Source of the DNA: Bacteroidales bacterium
GTDB lineage: Bacteria; Bacteroidota; Bacteroidia; Bacteroidales; UBA932
Assembly (NCBI GenBank): GCA_017962235.1
Contig: JAGCVS010000004.1
Location: 124,001-188,000 of the forward strand
DNA: 64,000 nucleotides
Direction of reading: 5' to 3'
Shown here piece by piece: positions 18,600 to 26,885 of this stretch (positions are counted from its first letter, which is position 1; each line of letters starts with the position of its first letter). The translations under genes and the position numbers were made by a program. The notes under the pieces are model-generated. The model was given only the letters and a program-made list of their open reading frames with translations, had not been told where the DNA came from and did no database searches.

Positions 18600-19427
18600 C
18601 TAGATAGCCTTAACAATATCGTCGTAGTAAGTTTTGCTGATGGGTATCAGCGTGTTGTCGTTGGTATCCATCTCGGCCACTATTATGTTCTCCTTGTCTT
18701 TGCGCAGCGCCTTGATGTGGGCGGGGTTCACAAAGTAAGAACGGTGGCAGCGGAGGATGCCGTTCCCTGTACAGATGTCCTCTATGCTCTTCATGGAGGC
18801 TCTCAGTTCATAGAACTTTTTGCTCTCACCCTCCAGATAATGCACGGTGATGTAATTCTCGTCTGCCTTTATGTAAAGCACATGCTCTGCAGATACCACG
18901 AATTTGAGGTTGTGGCTGCTGTCTTTCAGGTGCAGTTTCTTGTCTGTCTGGGAGGCGTAGATAGTGGCTTTGCGGGCGGAGGCCAGGCTGAACGCGAGTT
19001 CCAGGAACAGATAGGGGAATACCAGTATCAGCGCCAGATAACCGAATGTGCGAATCAGAATCTCAAGATACTGCAAACCGTGTCCGCAGGTAAGGGTCAC
19101 ATACAGGGCCACGAAGAAAGAGCATACCAGTATTTCCCCAACGCACCACATTCTGTACCAGTTCAGCGAGAGGTGTCTGACGATTCTGGTAAAGTACAGT
19201 ATCATTCTCAAGGAGAACACCACAAGCAGCACAATGCACATTATCATTGCAATGTTGAACGAATACGAGAGCTTGGGGGTCTCCAAGATGGAACTCATCC
19301 CAAAGGGTTTATAGAGTGCGGCGAACACCAGCAGGAAAAACGGAATCACGCTGAAATAGAAGGCGTGGGTAGAGAATTTCTTGAAGCTGTCCGGCAGTGG
19401 TTGTGACGGGAACTGTACTTGCATCAT
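18600..19427 (-). CDS. Membrane-anchored LytTR-type transcription regulator
   Basis: A 275-residue protein with about four predicted membrane helices in the first 150 residues and a C-terminal LytTR DNA-binding domain from roughly residue 175. That domain contains the typical ILYIKADENYITVHY segment and the RCHRSYFVNPAHIKAL motif. There is no receiver domain, so any signal is probably sensed through the membrane part. Tandem ATG codons at 19427 and 19424 are possible starts; an upstream TTG was rejected. It lies downstream of the fimbrial operon on the same strand but beyond a strong terminator, so it is separately transcribed. Control of the fimbriae is an inference from proximity only. Confidence 0.87.
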   Translation of the reverse strand: MMQVQFPSQPLPDSFKKFSTHAFYFSVIPFFLLVFAALYKPFGMSSILETPKLSYSFNIAMIMCIVLLVVFSLRMILYFTRIVRHLSLNWYRMWCVGEILVCSFFVALYVTLTCGHGLQYLEILIRTFGYLALILVFPYLFLELAFSLASARKATIYASQTDKKLHLKDSSHNLKFVVSAEHVLYIKADENYITVHYLEGESKKFYELRASMKSIEDICTGNGILRCHRSYFVNPAHIKALRKDKENIIVAEMDTNDNTLIPISKTYYDDIVKAI

Positions 19428-19442
19428 TATCGGTTTGGAGTG

Positions 19443-19450
19443 CAAATCTA
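19443..19450 (-). promoter_or_regulatory. -7 type promoter element of the LytTR gene
   Basis: Minus-strand TAGATTTG matches TAnnTTTG exactly, 15 bases before the tandem ATG starts and directly downstream of the fimbrial terminator. Confidence 0.45.
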
Positions 19451-19463
19451 CAAATTTCAGCCC

Positions 19464-19498
19464 ACAAATAAAAGGACCGGCCCTTTTGAGGCCGGTCC
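19464..19498 (-). terminator. Intrinsic terminator of the fimbrial operon
   Basis: On the minus strand a perfect 9-pair GC-rich stem (GGACCGGCC with GGCCGGTCC) and a 7-base loop are followed by TTTTATTT. It follows the fimbrillin stop codon and separates the operon from the LytTR gene. Confidence 0.85.
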
Positions 19499-19535
19499 GG
19501 TTGCGTAGGATTTGTGAATGATTAGAGTGGAGTGT

Positions 19536-20597
19536 TTAGAAAGTGATGGGCTGTTCGCTGACTGTGATGTAGTCCGCCACAGTCAGAGTAAAGCTCATAT
19601 CTTTGAGTGTGAGGTCGTCATCGTCTTCAAGGTCGTCGTCGCCAAAGTCGTTGGGATCTTCAGGGTCTGGCGCGGAACCGTCGTCGGGCACACCGGCACG
19701 GGTGATGGTGATGTCATAGGAATAGGAGTGGTTGCGCTTCACGCCGTAGTGGGAATCGCCTGCGCTGAACGCGCCCGCCTTCCAGCTGCCGCCGTTGTTC
19801 ACAGGGATGGACCAGTAATAGGTCTGGCCGTTGATGTCGCCCTTGATGCAGAGGCGGATGGCATTGCTGCCGGTAGAGGAGGTGGCAGTGGGACGCTCGT
19901 AGCAGAAGAAGCTGTGTCCGGTTACTGCGCTGCCGCCGCTCACCATGGTGCCGAGCATGTCATATACCTCAAAGCTCTCCCTGTTTGCGCTGAACAGACC
20001 GGAGGTGTAGGTGTTGCCTGCGGTACCGGAGTAACTCATGCTGGTGGGGTAGTTCTTCAGATAAACCGCCACGTTGCTTACCGTTTTGCCGGCAAGGGCT
20101 CCGGTGAGCTGGAACTTGAGGGAACTGAGGTTAATCTTGCTCACCAGTCGGGTTACCTGGATGGATACGTTGGTGGTGCTGGAAGTAATCGTTACGGTGT
20201 TCTCACCAATCATCACCATGTCGGCGATGCCCTCGCTGCTAAGCTGGGATACCATTGACATGAGCGATGCGGGTGTGGTAACGCTGTTGAATGTGAATTC
20301 GCTGTTGGGGTTGATAACAGCAATGAAACGGCGGCTGCCCGGAGTTACGTTGATAGTTCCGGTCGATGCCGACGATACGAACGCCGACCCGTCGAGGCGG
20401 TTGCCGTCAAAAGCAAACACATAGGCGGTGTTCACCGCATCGTCGTTGATGCCGGTGGTCGCCTTGGTCTGATATCCCAGCGAAAAGTTCACCACTACTT
20501 CGCCATCTCTCTGCTGAGCCTGCTGCCCTTCCATCTTGCCGCACGAGGTCACTGTGATACCCAATGCAAGCGCCAAAAACAAAATTTGTCTTTTCAT
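19536..20597 (-). CDS. FimA/Mfa1-like fimbrillin lipoprotein
   Basis: A 353-residue predicted fimbrial subunit of the Bacteroidota type V pilus system. The signal peptide ends in a lipobox (TVTSCG), so the precursor is lipidated and sorted to the outer membrane. The fold is predicted beta-sandwich, with early strands such as VNTAYVFAFDG, typical of the N-terminal domain of FimA/Mfa1. A conserved NHSYSYDITIT segment is followed by an Asp/Glu-rich stretch. The C-terminal strand region (SFTLTVADYITV) could donate strands in polymerisation. As last gene of the operon and the one most like a major subunit, it may form the shaft. Which family member it is cannot be settled by eye. Confidence 0.8.
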   Translation of the reverse strand: MKRQILFLALALGITVTSCGKMEGQQAQQRDGEVVVNFSLGYQTKATTGINDDAVNTAYVFAFDGNRLDGSAFVSSASTGTINVTPGSRRFIAVINPNSEFTFNSVTTPASLMSMVSQLSSEGIADMVMIGENTVTITSSTTNVSIQVTRLVSKINLSSLKFQLTGALAGKTVSNVAVYLKNYPTSMSYSGTAGNTYTSGLFSANRESFEVYDMLGTMVSGGSAVTGHSFFCYERPTATSSTGSNAIRLCIKGDINGQTYYWSIPVNNGGSWKAGAFSAGDSHYGVKRNHSYSYDITITRAGVPDDGSAPDPEDPNDFGDDDLEDDDDLTLKDMSFTLTVADYITVSEQPITF

Positions 20598-20632
20598 TGT
20601 ACTGTTGTTTTAAAAAGTTAATAGGTGTGTAT

Positions 20633-22801
20633 TTAGTTAAAAGGTTCGTAGTATATGTAGTGGCCGTTCTCCACACAATAACCCTCAAAGAGTTCATTGC
20701 CGTCGCGGTCGTAGTTGAAGCGGTATTCGCGGTAGTCCTGCATCTGCTGCACTATGTTAACATCGAACCATGTGTAATAGAAGTAGATGTCGGTAAGGTC
20801 TCCGTTCTGGTCGTATGATGCAGGATAGAAGTATTCGAATTGAAGCTGGTTTGCGGCTCCGGTGCATATCAGATAGCACCTTACGCTCACTTTATCTGGT
20901 TCTTCCTGTGAGCCGAAGCTGGTATCCATGTGGTCTCGGACGGATGTGTTGATCTCCAGCTGATAGTAGCGCTGTTTAGGAATGTATACGTCCGTGGTGC
21001 AGTTCGCATATTTGGTTATGATATTGTAAAAATCATCTTCCATGCTGCCGGTTATCACATAGTTGAGCGGTCCGTCGGCGGTGTGGCTCGCCTTTATGCG
21101 GTATCCTCCGGATACTGTTTCAATGCTGCCGCTGGTGGTGCCGATGGTGATGTTGCCGGGGTTAACCTGCACGCCGCGGATGGTGTTGGGAACATTCACC
21201 TGAACTATCCGCTCTCCGCTTCCCAGAAGCGTCCTGGGCAGTACGGAATATGTGAACAGATCGTCCGGAATGAATATTGAGCCGTCTGAGGTAAAGCTGA
21301 TATAGGTGGAATTCTCCATGTATTCCAGATATAGTTCGGCATATTGGCCGTCGAATCCTCCGCCAAGATTGTTGGCAATGAGTTTTCCGTTCGATACTGA
21401 GAAATGGCTGTTCTCCGTGTCCACTGTTGCCAGAGCTTCTGCCCCGGTGAGCAGCCGGCTGGAGCCGTCGCTGTAGTGAATTGTCACCTCAAAGTCGCTC
21501 ACGCTGCTGCCGGCAGCCACCAGCCACTCGTCAAAATCGATATAGTTGGGCTCCATGCTCACCGGTATCGCTGCCGGATTTACCACATTGATGGTACTTG
21601 TGCCGTATACTCCGCTGCCGTCGGTGGCGGTGGCTTTGATTATGGCGGTGCCATAACCTGCCGGAGTAACGACGCCTGAGGCGCTGACAGTTGCCACTGA
21701 GGGGTTGCTGCTGGTCCATGTCACAGTCTGGCTGGCACTGGCCGGCAAAACGGTTGCATTCAGGTTGCAGGTGCCCGATATCCCGCTGAAGGTATATGAT
21801 GATGGAGTTACACTCACCGATGTGGCATACGGAGTAAGATCTTCCTCAACACGCCAACTGGTCTCGTCCACGCCACCGTCGGTGACTCTCACCACAATGT
21901 AATAGTGATGGTTGCGCACCAGACTGAAGTCGCTTGTGTTGTCGCCTCCCAGATAGAACCTGTAGGTGAAATCGCCGTAGCGGGGATTGGCGCCGGAAGG
22001 GTCGTCGTAATAGCCGGTGAGCTCAACATAGCTGCATATATCCTCGTATATGTTGCCGGAAGAGAAGTATTTGCCGGCGCAGGTATGGTTATACGGCAGC
22101 AGATTGCCCTGGCAGTTTTCAAACATGTAGAAGCCCAGCGATTCGCCGCTGTTGAAAGCGGCCAGTTCTATGGTGTTTGCATAATCGCCGTTACTGGCGC
22201 AGTCAGATGCGGTGTCGGCGGCCGACGTACTGAACAGACCCACTTTGGTTGGGACATTCTTGAGCCGTAACGATTCTATCTCCAGAGACGCGTTCTGCAG
22301 GCCGCTCTCGTCTATCCTGATGGTGACCAGCGCCACGCACCGGGTGAGATCTATGTATACGTTCATCCCGTCGCTCACCTGCAGGGAACTGCTGCTGCCG
22401 CTCATGGGCACCGCTCCGTTGCTGTCTATGATATCGGTGTAATTCCCCACGGAGTACTGATAGTTTGCCAGATAGGTCTCCCGCCGGAACGCGGAGGTGC
22501 CGGTTATGTCGCCTATGTTGCACACGCAGTAGAATTTGTAGTACTTGTCTGCGTCACACGCAAAGCTCAGGGAGGGAATCACTCCGCTGTTGTTGTAGCT
22601 GCTGGCCACAAGGTCGCCCAGCTGGTCATAGACCATTATGCAGCAGTTGGAGATATGTTCGTCGTTCACCACCAGCGAACGGCTGGCCACCGTGTCAAAG
22701 ACAAAGTAGACGGTGGATAGTGGCCGGTCGCCAAGATGGTCCCGGCTCTGACAGCAGCTCAACAGCAGAGCCAGTGTCAAGTATTGCAGGATTCTTTTCA
22801 T
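20633..22801 (-). CDS. Fimbrial-operon lipoprotein with BIG2 domain (DUF4906-like)
   Basis: A 722-residue lipoprotein (signal ending LLLSCC). The N-terminal half resembles Mfa2/DUF4906-type fimbrial accessory proteins, with beta-rich segments such as YYKFYCVCNIGD and RNHHYYIVVRV. A bacterial Ig-like group 2 (BIG2) domain lies around residues 340-425, with the hallmark VTWTSSNPSVATVSASGVVT. The C-terminal 300 residues are beta-rich and end in a Tyr-rich segment. A tip adhesin or accessory pilin role is inferred from position between the anchor and fimbrillin genes. The ATG at 22801 gives a proper lipoprotein signal; the longer frame does not. Confidence 0.75.
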   Translation of the reverse strand: MKRILQYLTLALLLSCCQSRDHLGDRPLSTVYFVFDTVASRSLVVNDEHISNCCIMVYDQLGDLVASSYNNSGVIPSLSFACDADKYYKFYCVCNIGDITGTSAFRRETYLANYQYSVGNYTDIIDSNGAVPMSGSSSSLQVSDGMNVYIDLTRCVALVTIRIDESGLQNASLEIESLRLKNVPTKVGLFSTSAADTASDCASNGDYANTIELAAFNSGESLGFYMFENCQGNLLPYNHTCAGKYFSSGNIYEDICSYVELTGYYDDPSGANPRYGDFTYRFYLGGDNTSDFSLVRNHHYYIVVRVTDGGVDETSWRVEEDLTPYATSVSVTPSSYTFSGISGTCNLNATVLPASASQTVTWTSSNPSVATVSASGVVTPAGYGTAIIKATATDGSGVYGTSTINVVNPAAIPVSMEPNYIDFDEWLVAAGSSVSDFEVTIHYSDGSSRLLTGAEALATVDTENSHFSVSNGKLIANNLGGGFDGQYAELYLEYMENSTYISFTSDGSIFIPDDLFTYSVLPRTLLGSGERIVQVNVPNTIRGVQVNPGNITIGTTSGSIETVSGGYRIKASHTADGPLNYVITGSMEDDFYNIITKYANCTTDVYIPKQRYYQLEINTSVRDHMDTSFGSQEEPDKVSVRCYLICTGAANQLQFEYFYPASYDQNGDLTDIYFYYTWFDVNIVQQMQDYREYRFNYDRDGNELFEGYCVENGHYIYYEPFN

Positions 22802-22812
22802 ATCGTTTGGTT

Positions 22813-23631
22813 TTAATAAGTAATGTCTATGACGTCGTGTTGTTTCCACTCTTCTATCTCTATCGTGAGAAAGATATTGCCGCGTCCCAGCATAAGATTC
22901 AGCAGAATCGGATGGCCGTCGGCCAGGGAGATGTCTTCACCCTCTTCCAGGAGCATCTTTCCCAACGGGTAGCTGGCTTTGCGGATGAGCCCGTCCTCTG
23001 AGTATGACAGTTCCAGACCGGCATCGGTGGCGTTCTGCTGGGTGAGCAGCACCGATTCAAACTGATAGTAATCTTCCGGCGTCTTTGGCTTTACCGTCAT
23101 CTTTGGATAGCTGGCCACCAGTTTGCCCATGGGATTGCCGTTATAATCAAAGCTCTGGCTGATCCGCGTCAGAGTGGGTGTGACTTCCGAGATGTTGTTG
23201 ATCATGCCGCGCACAATTATGGTGACGGGCACATACCGACGCTGCGGAACCACCGTTATATATCGGTCTTCACATTTTGCCGATACCCTCTGATAGCTGC
23301 TCCAGAGCGTGTCGGGCTCGCCGGCGGTGAGTATGGCGCCGGTGCGCTGGTCAACTATGGATTCGCGCAGGTTGCCCCAGGCGCAAAAGTCAAAGTCGCT
23401 CTTGTCTACCTTCATTACCAGGGTGTCGCCTATATACCGGTCGTCCACATCGTACCATTGGGCACGGGTGCCGTCGGGGTCGCTGAGCACCAGGTCCAGC
23501 TTATCCACATAGGCGGCGTCTATCCGGCTCAGGTCCACATGCAGGTGGCAGGGACACTGGCTGCGGTCTTCCTTGATGCAGCCCGCCGTTACCATTGCGG
23601 CAGTGAGAAGTATTATTGCAGTCCGTTTCAT
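22813..23631 (-). CDS. FimB/Mfa2 family fimbrial anchor lipoprotein
   Basis: A 272-residue lipoprotein with signal MKRTAIILLTAAMVTAGC. The CPCHLHVDLS segment just after the lipidated Cys, and the overall two-domain beta-sandwich pattern, are typical of FimB/Mfa2 proteins, which anchor the fimbria to the outer membrane and limit its length. The end (IFLTIEIEEWKQHDVIDITY) has the family's usual Trp-containing C-terminus. Its ATG overlaps the stop of the upstream DUF3575 gene by 4 bases, and it lies 11 bases before the BIG2 gene, so the operon is tightly coupled. Confidence 0.85.
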   Translation of the reverse strand: MKRTAIILLTAAMVTAGCIKEDRSQCPCHLHVDLSRIDAAYVDKLDLVLSDPDGTRAQWYDVDDRYIGDTLVMKVDKSDFDFCAWGNLRESIVDQRTGAILTAGEPDTLWSSYQRVSAKCEDRYITVVPQRRYVPVTIIVRGMINNISEVTPTLTRISQSFDYNGNPMGKLVASYPKMTVKPKTPEDYYQFESVLLTQQNATDAGLELSYSEDGLIRKASYPLGKMLLEEGEDISLADGHPILLNLMLGRGNIFLTIEIEEWKQHDVIDITY

Positions 23632-24206
23632 TTCTTGAGCATTATCATCAGTGAAACAATCAGGTCGCTGGGGAATACAACCCAGTCGCGTTTGTGGCCG
23701 CTGATCTGGCCGCACACCGGTCCCATATAGTATGTGGAGTTGTGCCGTGCCGCCGCGATGCCGGCGCCCACGTTCATGTAAATCCGCTCTGCAACTGGGA
23801 AGCAGCAGCCAAAGCCGGCGCCCGCGCCCCACAGGAATCCGTCAAAGTAGTGTTCGCGAGGCGGGTAGGAGACGCTGTATTCACTTGCCAGCAGGAATCC
23901 TTCAAAGAAGAACCCGTCGTAGACTCCGTCCAGCCACCAGCGCGCACCTATCTCGGGTGTCAGTTGCCTCAGTTGTGTCTGAGCCCAGCTCCCTTTAGAA
24001 TAGGTAAACGGATTATACCTTAAATTTGCATAGCAACTCCAGCGGGGACTCACCGGCATCTGGACTTCGCAGTTCATGGTGAGCAGCGACCCCCATGTGG
24101 GGAGATTGGTTGAGAGTGCTATTGTCTTGTCTGACCCGCCTGCGAACGCGGGGGTGCACGATGCCATTAATAATGCGGCAGCGGCGATAAGAAACTTTCC
24201 CTTCAT
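23628..24206 (-). CDS. DUF3575 family outer-membrane protein
   Basis: A 192-residue exported beta-barrel-like protein with a signal peptide ending around ASCTPAFA. Features shared with DUF3575 proteins, which commonly head fimbrial operons in this phylum, are the early ALSTNLPTWG segment, a YNPFTY motif, the EIGARWWLDG strand and a Gly-rich barrel strand (GAGAGFG). A transport or assembly role for pilins is only inferred from context. The ATG at 24206 gives a clean signal peptide; the ATG at 24218 is an alternative. It is the first gene of the fimbrial operon. Confidence 0.8.
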   Translation of the reverse strand: MKGKFLIAAAALLMASCTPAFAGGSDKTIALSTNLPTWGSLLTMNCEVQMPVSPRWSCYANLRYNPFTYSKGSWAQTQLRQLTPEIGARWWLDGVYDGFFFEGFLLASEYSVSYPPREHYFDGFLWGAGAGFGCCFPVAERIYMNVGAGIAAARHNSTYYMGPVCGQISGHKRDWVVFPSDLIVSLMIMLKK

Positions 24207-24237
24207 ATCTTCGAGCATCACTTTTGGTTTGCAAATG

Positions 24238-24245
24238 CAAAATTA
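24238..24245 (-). promoter_or_regulatory. -7 type promoter element of the fimbrial operon
   Basis: Minus-strand TAATTTTG matches TAnnTTTG exactly, 19 bases upstream of the ATG at 24218. No clear TTTG at -33 is visible, which would fit an activator-dependent promoter. Confidence 0.45.
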
Positions 24246-24353
24246 TGGCGCCGGTACACCTGAAACGGAAATTGCCGGACTTTGTGCCGATATTTGTCCG
24301 TTTCCAAAATGAAATAATTGCTAACTTAGCGTTCCCAAAATGATACAGACGAT

Positions 24354-25493
24354 ATGAAACAGACACCCATACTGCTACTTACAGGCTACCTTGGCAGCGG
24401 CAAGACCACCCTGGTGAACCGCATTCTTGCAAACAGAAAAGGAATCAAATTTGCCGTTATCGTAAACGACATCGGCGAAGTGAACATAGATGCCAGCCTG
24501 ATTGCCAAAGGGGGAGTGGTTGGCAGCAAAGACGACAGCCTTGTGGCGCTGCAGAACGGCTGCATCTGCTGTACCCTCAAGATGGACCTTGTGGAGCAGA
24601 TAAGCTCGCTTGTAGAGCAGCAGACATTCGATTATATAGTTATTGAGGCCAGTGGCATCTGCGAGCCGGTGCCCATCGCACAGACAATTTGCTCCATACC
24701 TTCCCTGGGACCGCAGTACAACCGTGGCGGCAGCTGCTATCTGGACTGCATAGTCTCCGTTGTGGATGCCCTCAGGCTGAAGGATGAATTCGAGTGCGGC
24801 GGCGCCCTGCAGCGCGACAATATTGAAGAGGACGATATAGAGAACCTGCTGATTCAGCAGATTGAATTCTGCAATATAATACTGCTCAACAAAGCGAGCG
24901 ACTTGACCCCCACCGAACTTGGGCGCGTGAAGGCCATCGTGCGAGCCATCCAACCCACTGCGCAGATAATAGAGTGCGATTATGCCGATGTGGACTTGGA
25001 CAAGCTGCTCTCCACCAGGAGTTTTGACTTTGAGAAAGCGGCGACCTCAGCGGCGTGGGTGCGCGAGCTGGAAGGCGGTGAAGAAGAGGAACTTGAGAAT
25101 GAAGAGGAAGGGGAGAGCGAAGAATACAACATCGGCACTTTTGTTTATTACCGCCGTCTGCCGTTTGACATGAACCGCTTTGATTATTTCATCGCTCACA
25201 ATTTTACTTCAAACATTATCCGCGTGAAAGGAGTCTGCTGGTTCAAGGACGATTATGACATGTCATATCTGTTTGAGAGCGCCGGCCGTGAGAAGAAACT
25301 TTCCGAGGCTGGATACTGGTATGCAACCGCTCCTGAAGAGGACCTGAAGCGGATTGCGGAGCAGGATCCCAACTTCTTGAGAGACTGGGACAGTAAGGTC
25401 GGTGACAGAATGCAGAAGCTGGTGTTCATAGGTCAGAACCTGGATAAAGAAAAAATTACTAAAGATTTGGATTTCTGTCTTGTTGTTAATTAA
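24354..25493 (+). CDS. COG0523/CobW-family G3E GTPase (putative metal chaperone)
   Basis: A 379-residue P-loop GTPase with Walker A GYLGSGKTT (11-19), the metal-binding GCICC motif (Cys70, Cys72, Cys73), a VIEASG switch and an NKASD guanine-specificity motif. A C-terminal CobW_C domain lies beyond about residue 265. Members insert metals, often zinc or cobalt, into client proteins. Before the C-terminal domain lies an unusually acidic insert (residues about 240-262) dominated by Glu, where several relatives have a His-rich metal-binding stretch. No zinc-regulon site could be identified upstream. It is monocistronic, divergent from the fimbrial operon. Confidence 0.88.
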   Translation: MKQTPILLLTGYLGSGKTTLVNRILANRKGIKFAVIVNDIGEVNIDASLIAKGGVVGSKDDSLVALQNGCICCTLKMDLVEQISSLVEQQTFDYIVIEASGICEPVPIAQTICSIPSLGPQYNRGGSCYLDCIVSVVDALRLKDEFECGGALQRDNIEEDDIENLLIQQIEFCNIILLNKASDLTPTELGRVKAIVRAIQPTAQIIECDYADVDLDKLLSTRSFDFEKAATSAAWVRELEGGEEEELENEEEGESEEYNIGTFVYYRRLPFDMNRFDYFIAHNFTSNIIRVKGVCWFKDDYDMSYLFESAGREKKLSEAGYWYATAPEEDLKRIAEQDPNFLRDWDSKVGDRMQKLVFIGQNLDKEKITKDLDFCLVVN

Positions 25494-25513
25494 TTTTTTG
25501 TTTTCTAACTTTG
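25482..25513 (+). promoter_or_regulatory. Promoter of the DUF1508 gene
   Basis: TTG at 25483-25485, a 20-base spacer and a perfect TAACTTTG at 25506-25513. It overlaps the end of the upstream GTPase gene. The ATG is 41 bases downstream, leaving a normal-length leader. Confidence 0.6.
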
Positions 25514-25554
25514 TGAAAACAGAAGGCTTACACAATTTTTAAATAATTACAACA

Positions 25555-25887
25555 ATGGGTAAATTCGTTATCACACTCCGCAAAAATGGCGACCCTCAGT
25601 TCGTCCTCAAAGCTGCCAACGGCCGCGTAATTCTCGCAAGCCAGGGCTACAAATCAAAGAAATCCTGCCTCGAGGGAATCGAGTCCGTTAAGAAGAACGG
25701 TGCTCTGGAAGAGCGCTTCGAGCGTCTTAACGCAAAGAACGGCCAGCCTTACTTCAACCTGAAGGCTTCCAACGGCCAGGTAGTAGGTACCAGCGAGATG
25801 TATTCCAGCGCTACCGCAATGGAAAAGGGCATCGAGTCGGTTAAGAAAAATGCTCCCGATGCAGTTGTAGAGGACCTCACTGTATAA
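25555..25887 (+). CDS. Tandem DUF1508 (YegP-like) protein
   Basis: A 110-residue soluble protein made of two copies of the roughly 50-residue DUF1508 module. Repeat one has DPQFVLKAANGRVILASQGY and repeat two QPYFNLKASNGQVVGTSEMY. Each is followed by a similar helix ending GIESVKKN. The family is small, basic and of unknown function, often induced under stress. It has its own consensus promoter and a strong bidirectional terminator, so it is a single-gene transcript, possibly highly expressed. Confidence 0.92.
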   Translation: MGKFVITLRKNGDPQFVLKAANGRVILASQGYKSKKSCLEGIESVKKNGALEERFERLNAKNGQPYFNLKASNGQVVGTSEMYSSATAMEKGIESVKKNAPDAVVEDLTV

Positions 25888-25904
25888 GGTAACATCTATT
25901 AATT

Positions 25905-25942
25905 AAAAAATGGGTGACTCTGTTGAGCCACCCATTTTTTTT
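25905..25942. terminator. Bidirectional intrinsic terminator
   Basis: Stem ATGGGTG-A-CTC against GAG-C-CACCCAT with a TGTT loop and one A-C mismatch, flanked by an A-run on the left and a T-run on the right. It serves both the DUF1508 gene and the convergent zinc metallopeptidase gene. Confidence 0.85.
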
Positions 25943-25956
25943 GTCTGTCTCGAATC

Positions 25957-26814
25957 CTAGAGCTCAGAATACTTGGGAGAGAAGGTGTCGCCAAGGGCGG
26001 GGTTGCCGGTGGTGAGGCCCTTCTTGAGCCATTTTGAACGCTGGGCTGAGGTGCCGTGGGTGAATGAATCGGGCACCGTGCGTCCGTAGGCTTTCTTCTG
26101 CAGATAGTCATCGCCAATCTTGGAGGCGCAGTTAAGGCCCTCTTCAATGTCTCCCTCTTCGAGTGACTTATAGTTCTTGTTGTCATAATAAGCCCAGATT
26201 CCGGCATAGAAATCGGCCTGAAGCTCCAGACGCACCGTGAGTTGGTTGGCCTCTTTCTCGCTGACACGCTGGCGCTTGTTGTTCACTTCTGTGAGGGTGC
26301 CCAGCAGATACTGCACGTGGTGACCCACCTCATGCGCGATTACATAAGCCCATGCAAAGTCGCCGTCGGCCCCCAGCTGCTGCTTCATCGACTTGAAGAA
26401 CGACAAGTCAAGATAAACCGACTGGTCTGCGCTGCAGTAGAAGGGTCCCGACTGAGAAGTGGCTCCGCCGCAGCCCGACTGTACGCTGCCGTTGAAGATG
26501 ACCAGCTTGGGAGGGACATAAGTCAGATTGTTGCGTTTGAATATCTCTGTCCAGACATCCTCTGTGCCGGCCAGGATGGTGGATGCAAAGTCGAACAGCT
26601 CCTTATCCTGTTCGGTCTCTACATATTCGCCGGTCTGGGCGCTCCCCTCCATGCCGCCAAGCATCCCCTCCAGGTCTGACGGATTGCCGCCGAACAGCAT
26701 ATACAAGGCAATTATGATAATACCGCCGAGGCCGATGCCTCCGCCTACCATCGCGCCGCTGCTGCGGCGCCTGTCCTCTACATTGGAACTTTTTCTTCTG
26801 CCTTCAAGTTGCAT
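25957..26814 (-). CDS. YpfJ-type neutral zinc metallopeptidase
   Basis: A 285-residue membrane-anchored protein of the putative neutral zinc metallopeptidase family (PF04228). A positively charged N-terminus is followed by one Gly/Ile-rich membrane helix (about residues 22-42) and a C-terminal catalytic domain. The zinc-binding motif is HEVGHHVQ, preceded by the family's AYVIAHE segment. The downstream LELQADFYAG segment carries the third ligand region, and a SFTHGTSAQRSKWLKKG segment closes the domain. Natural substrates of this family are unknown. It is convergent with the DUF1508 gene and shares its terminator. Confidence 0.9.
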   Translation of the reverse strand: MQLEGRRKSSNVEDRRRSSGAMVGGGIGLGGIIIIALYMLFGGNPSDLEGMLGGMEGSAQTGEYVETEQDKELFDFASTILAGTEDVWTEIFKRNNLTYVPPKLVIFNGSVQSGCGGATSQSGPFYCSADQSVYLDLSFFKSMKQQLGADGDFAWAYVIAHEVGHHVQYLLGTLTEVNNKRQRVSEKEANQLTVRLELQADFYAGIWAYYDNKNYKSLEEGDIEEGLNCASKIGDDYLQKKAYGRTVPDSFTHGTSAQRSKWLKKGLTTGNPALGDTFSPKYSEL

Positions 26815-26828
26815 AGTTGTAATTGTTG

Positions 26829-26863
26829 TTTGACTACAAATTTACATTTTTCTTCTAATTTTG
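26829..26863 (+). promoter_or_regulatory. Promoter of the fabZ-fabI operon
   Basis: TTTG at 26829-26832, a 23-base spacer (slightly long) and TAATTTTG at 26856-26863. The fabZ ATG follows 22 bases later. The site interleaves with the divergent metallopeptidase element. Confidence 0.45.
26837..26844 (-). promoter_or_regulatory. -7 type promoter element of the metallopeptidase gene
   Basis: Minus-strand TAAATTTG matches TAnnTTTG exactly, 22 bases before the start codon. Confidence 0.45.
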
Positions 26864-26885
26864 TAATTAGAAATGTGATGCTTTT

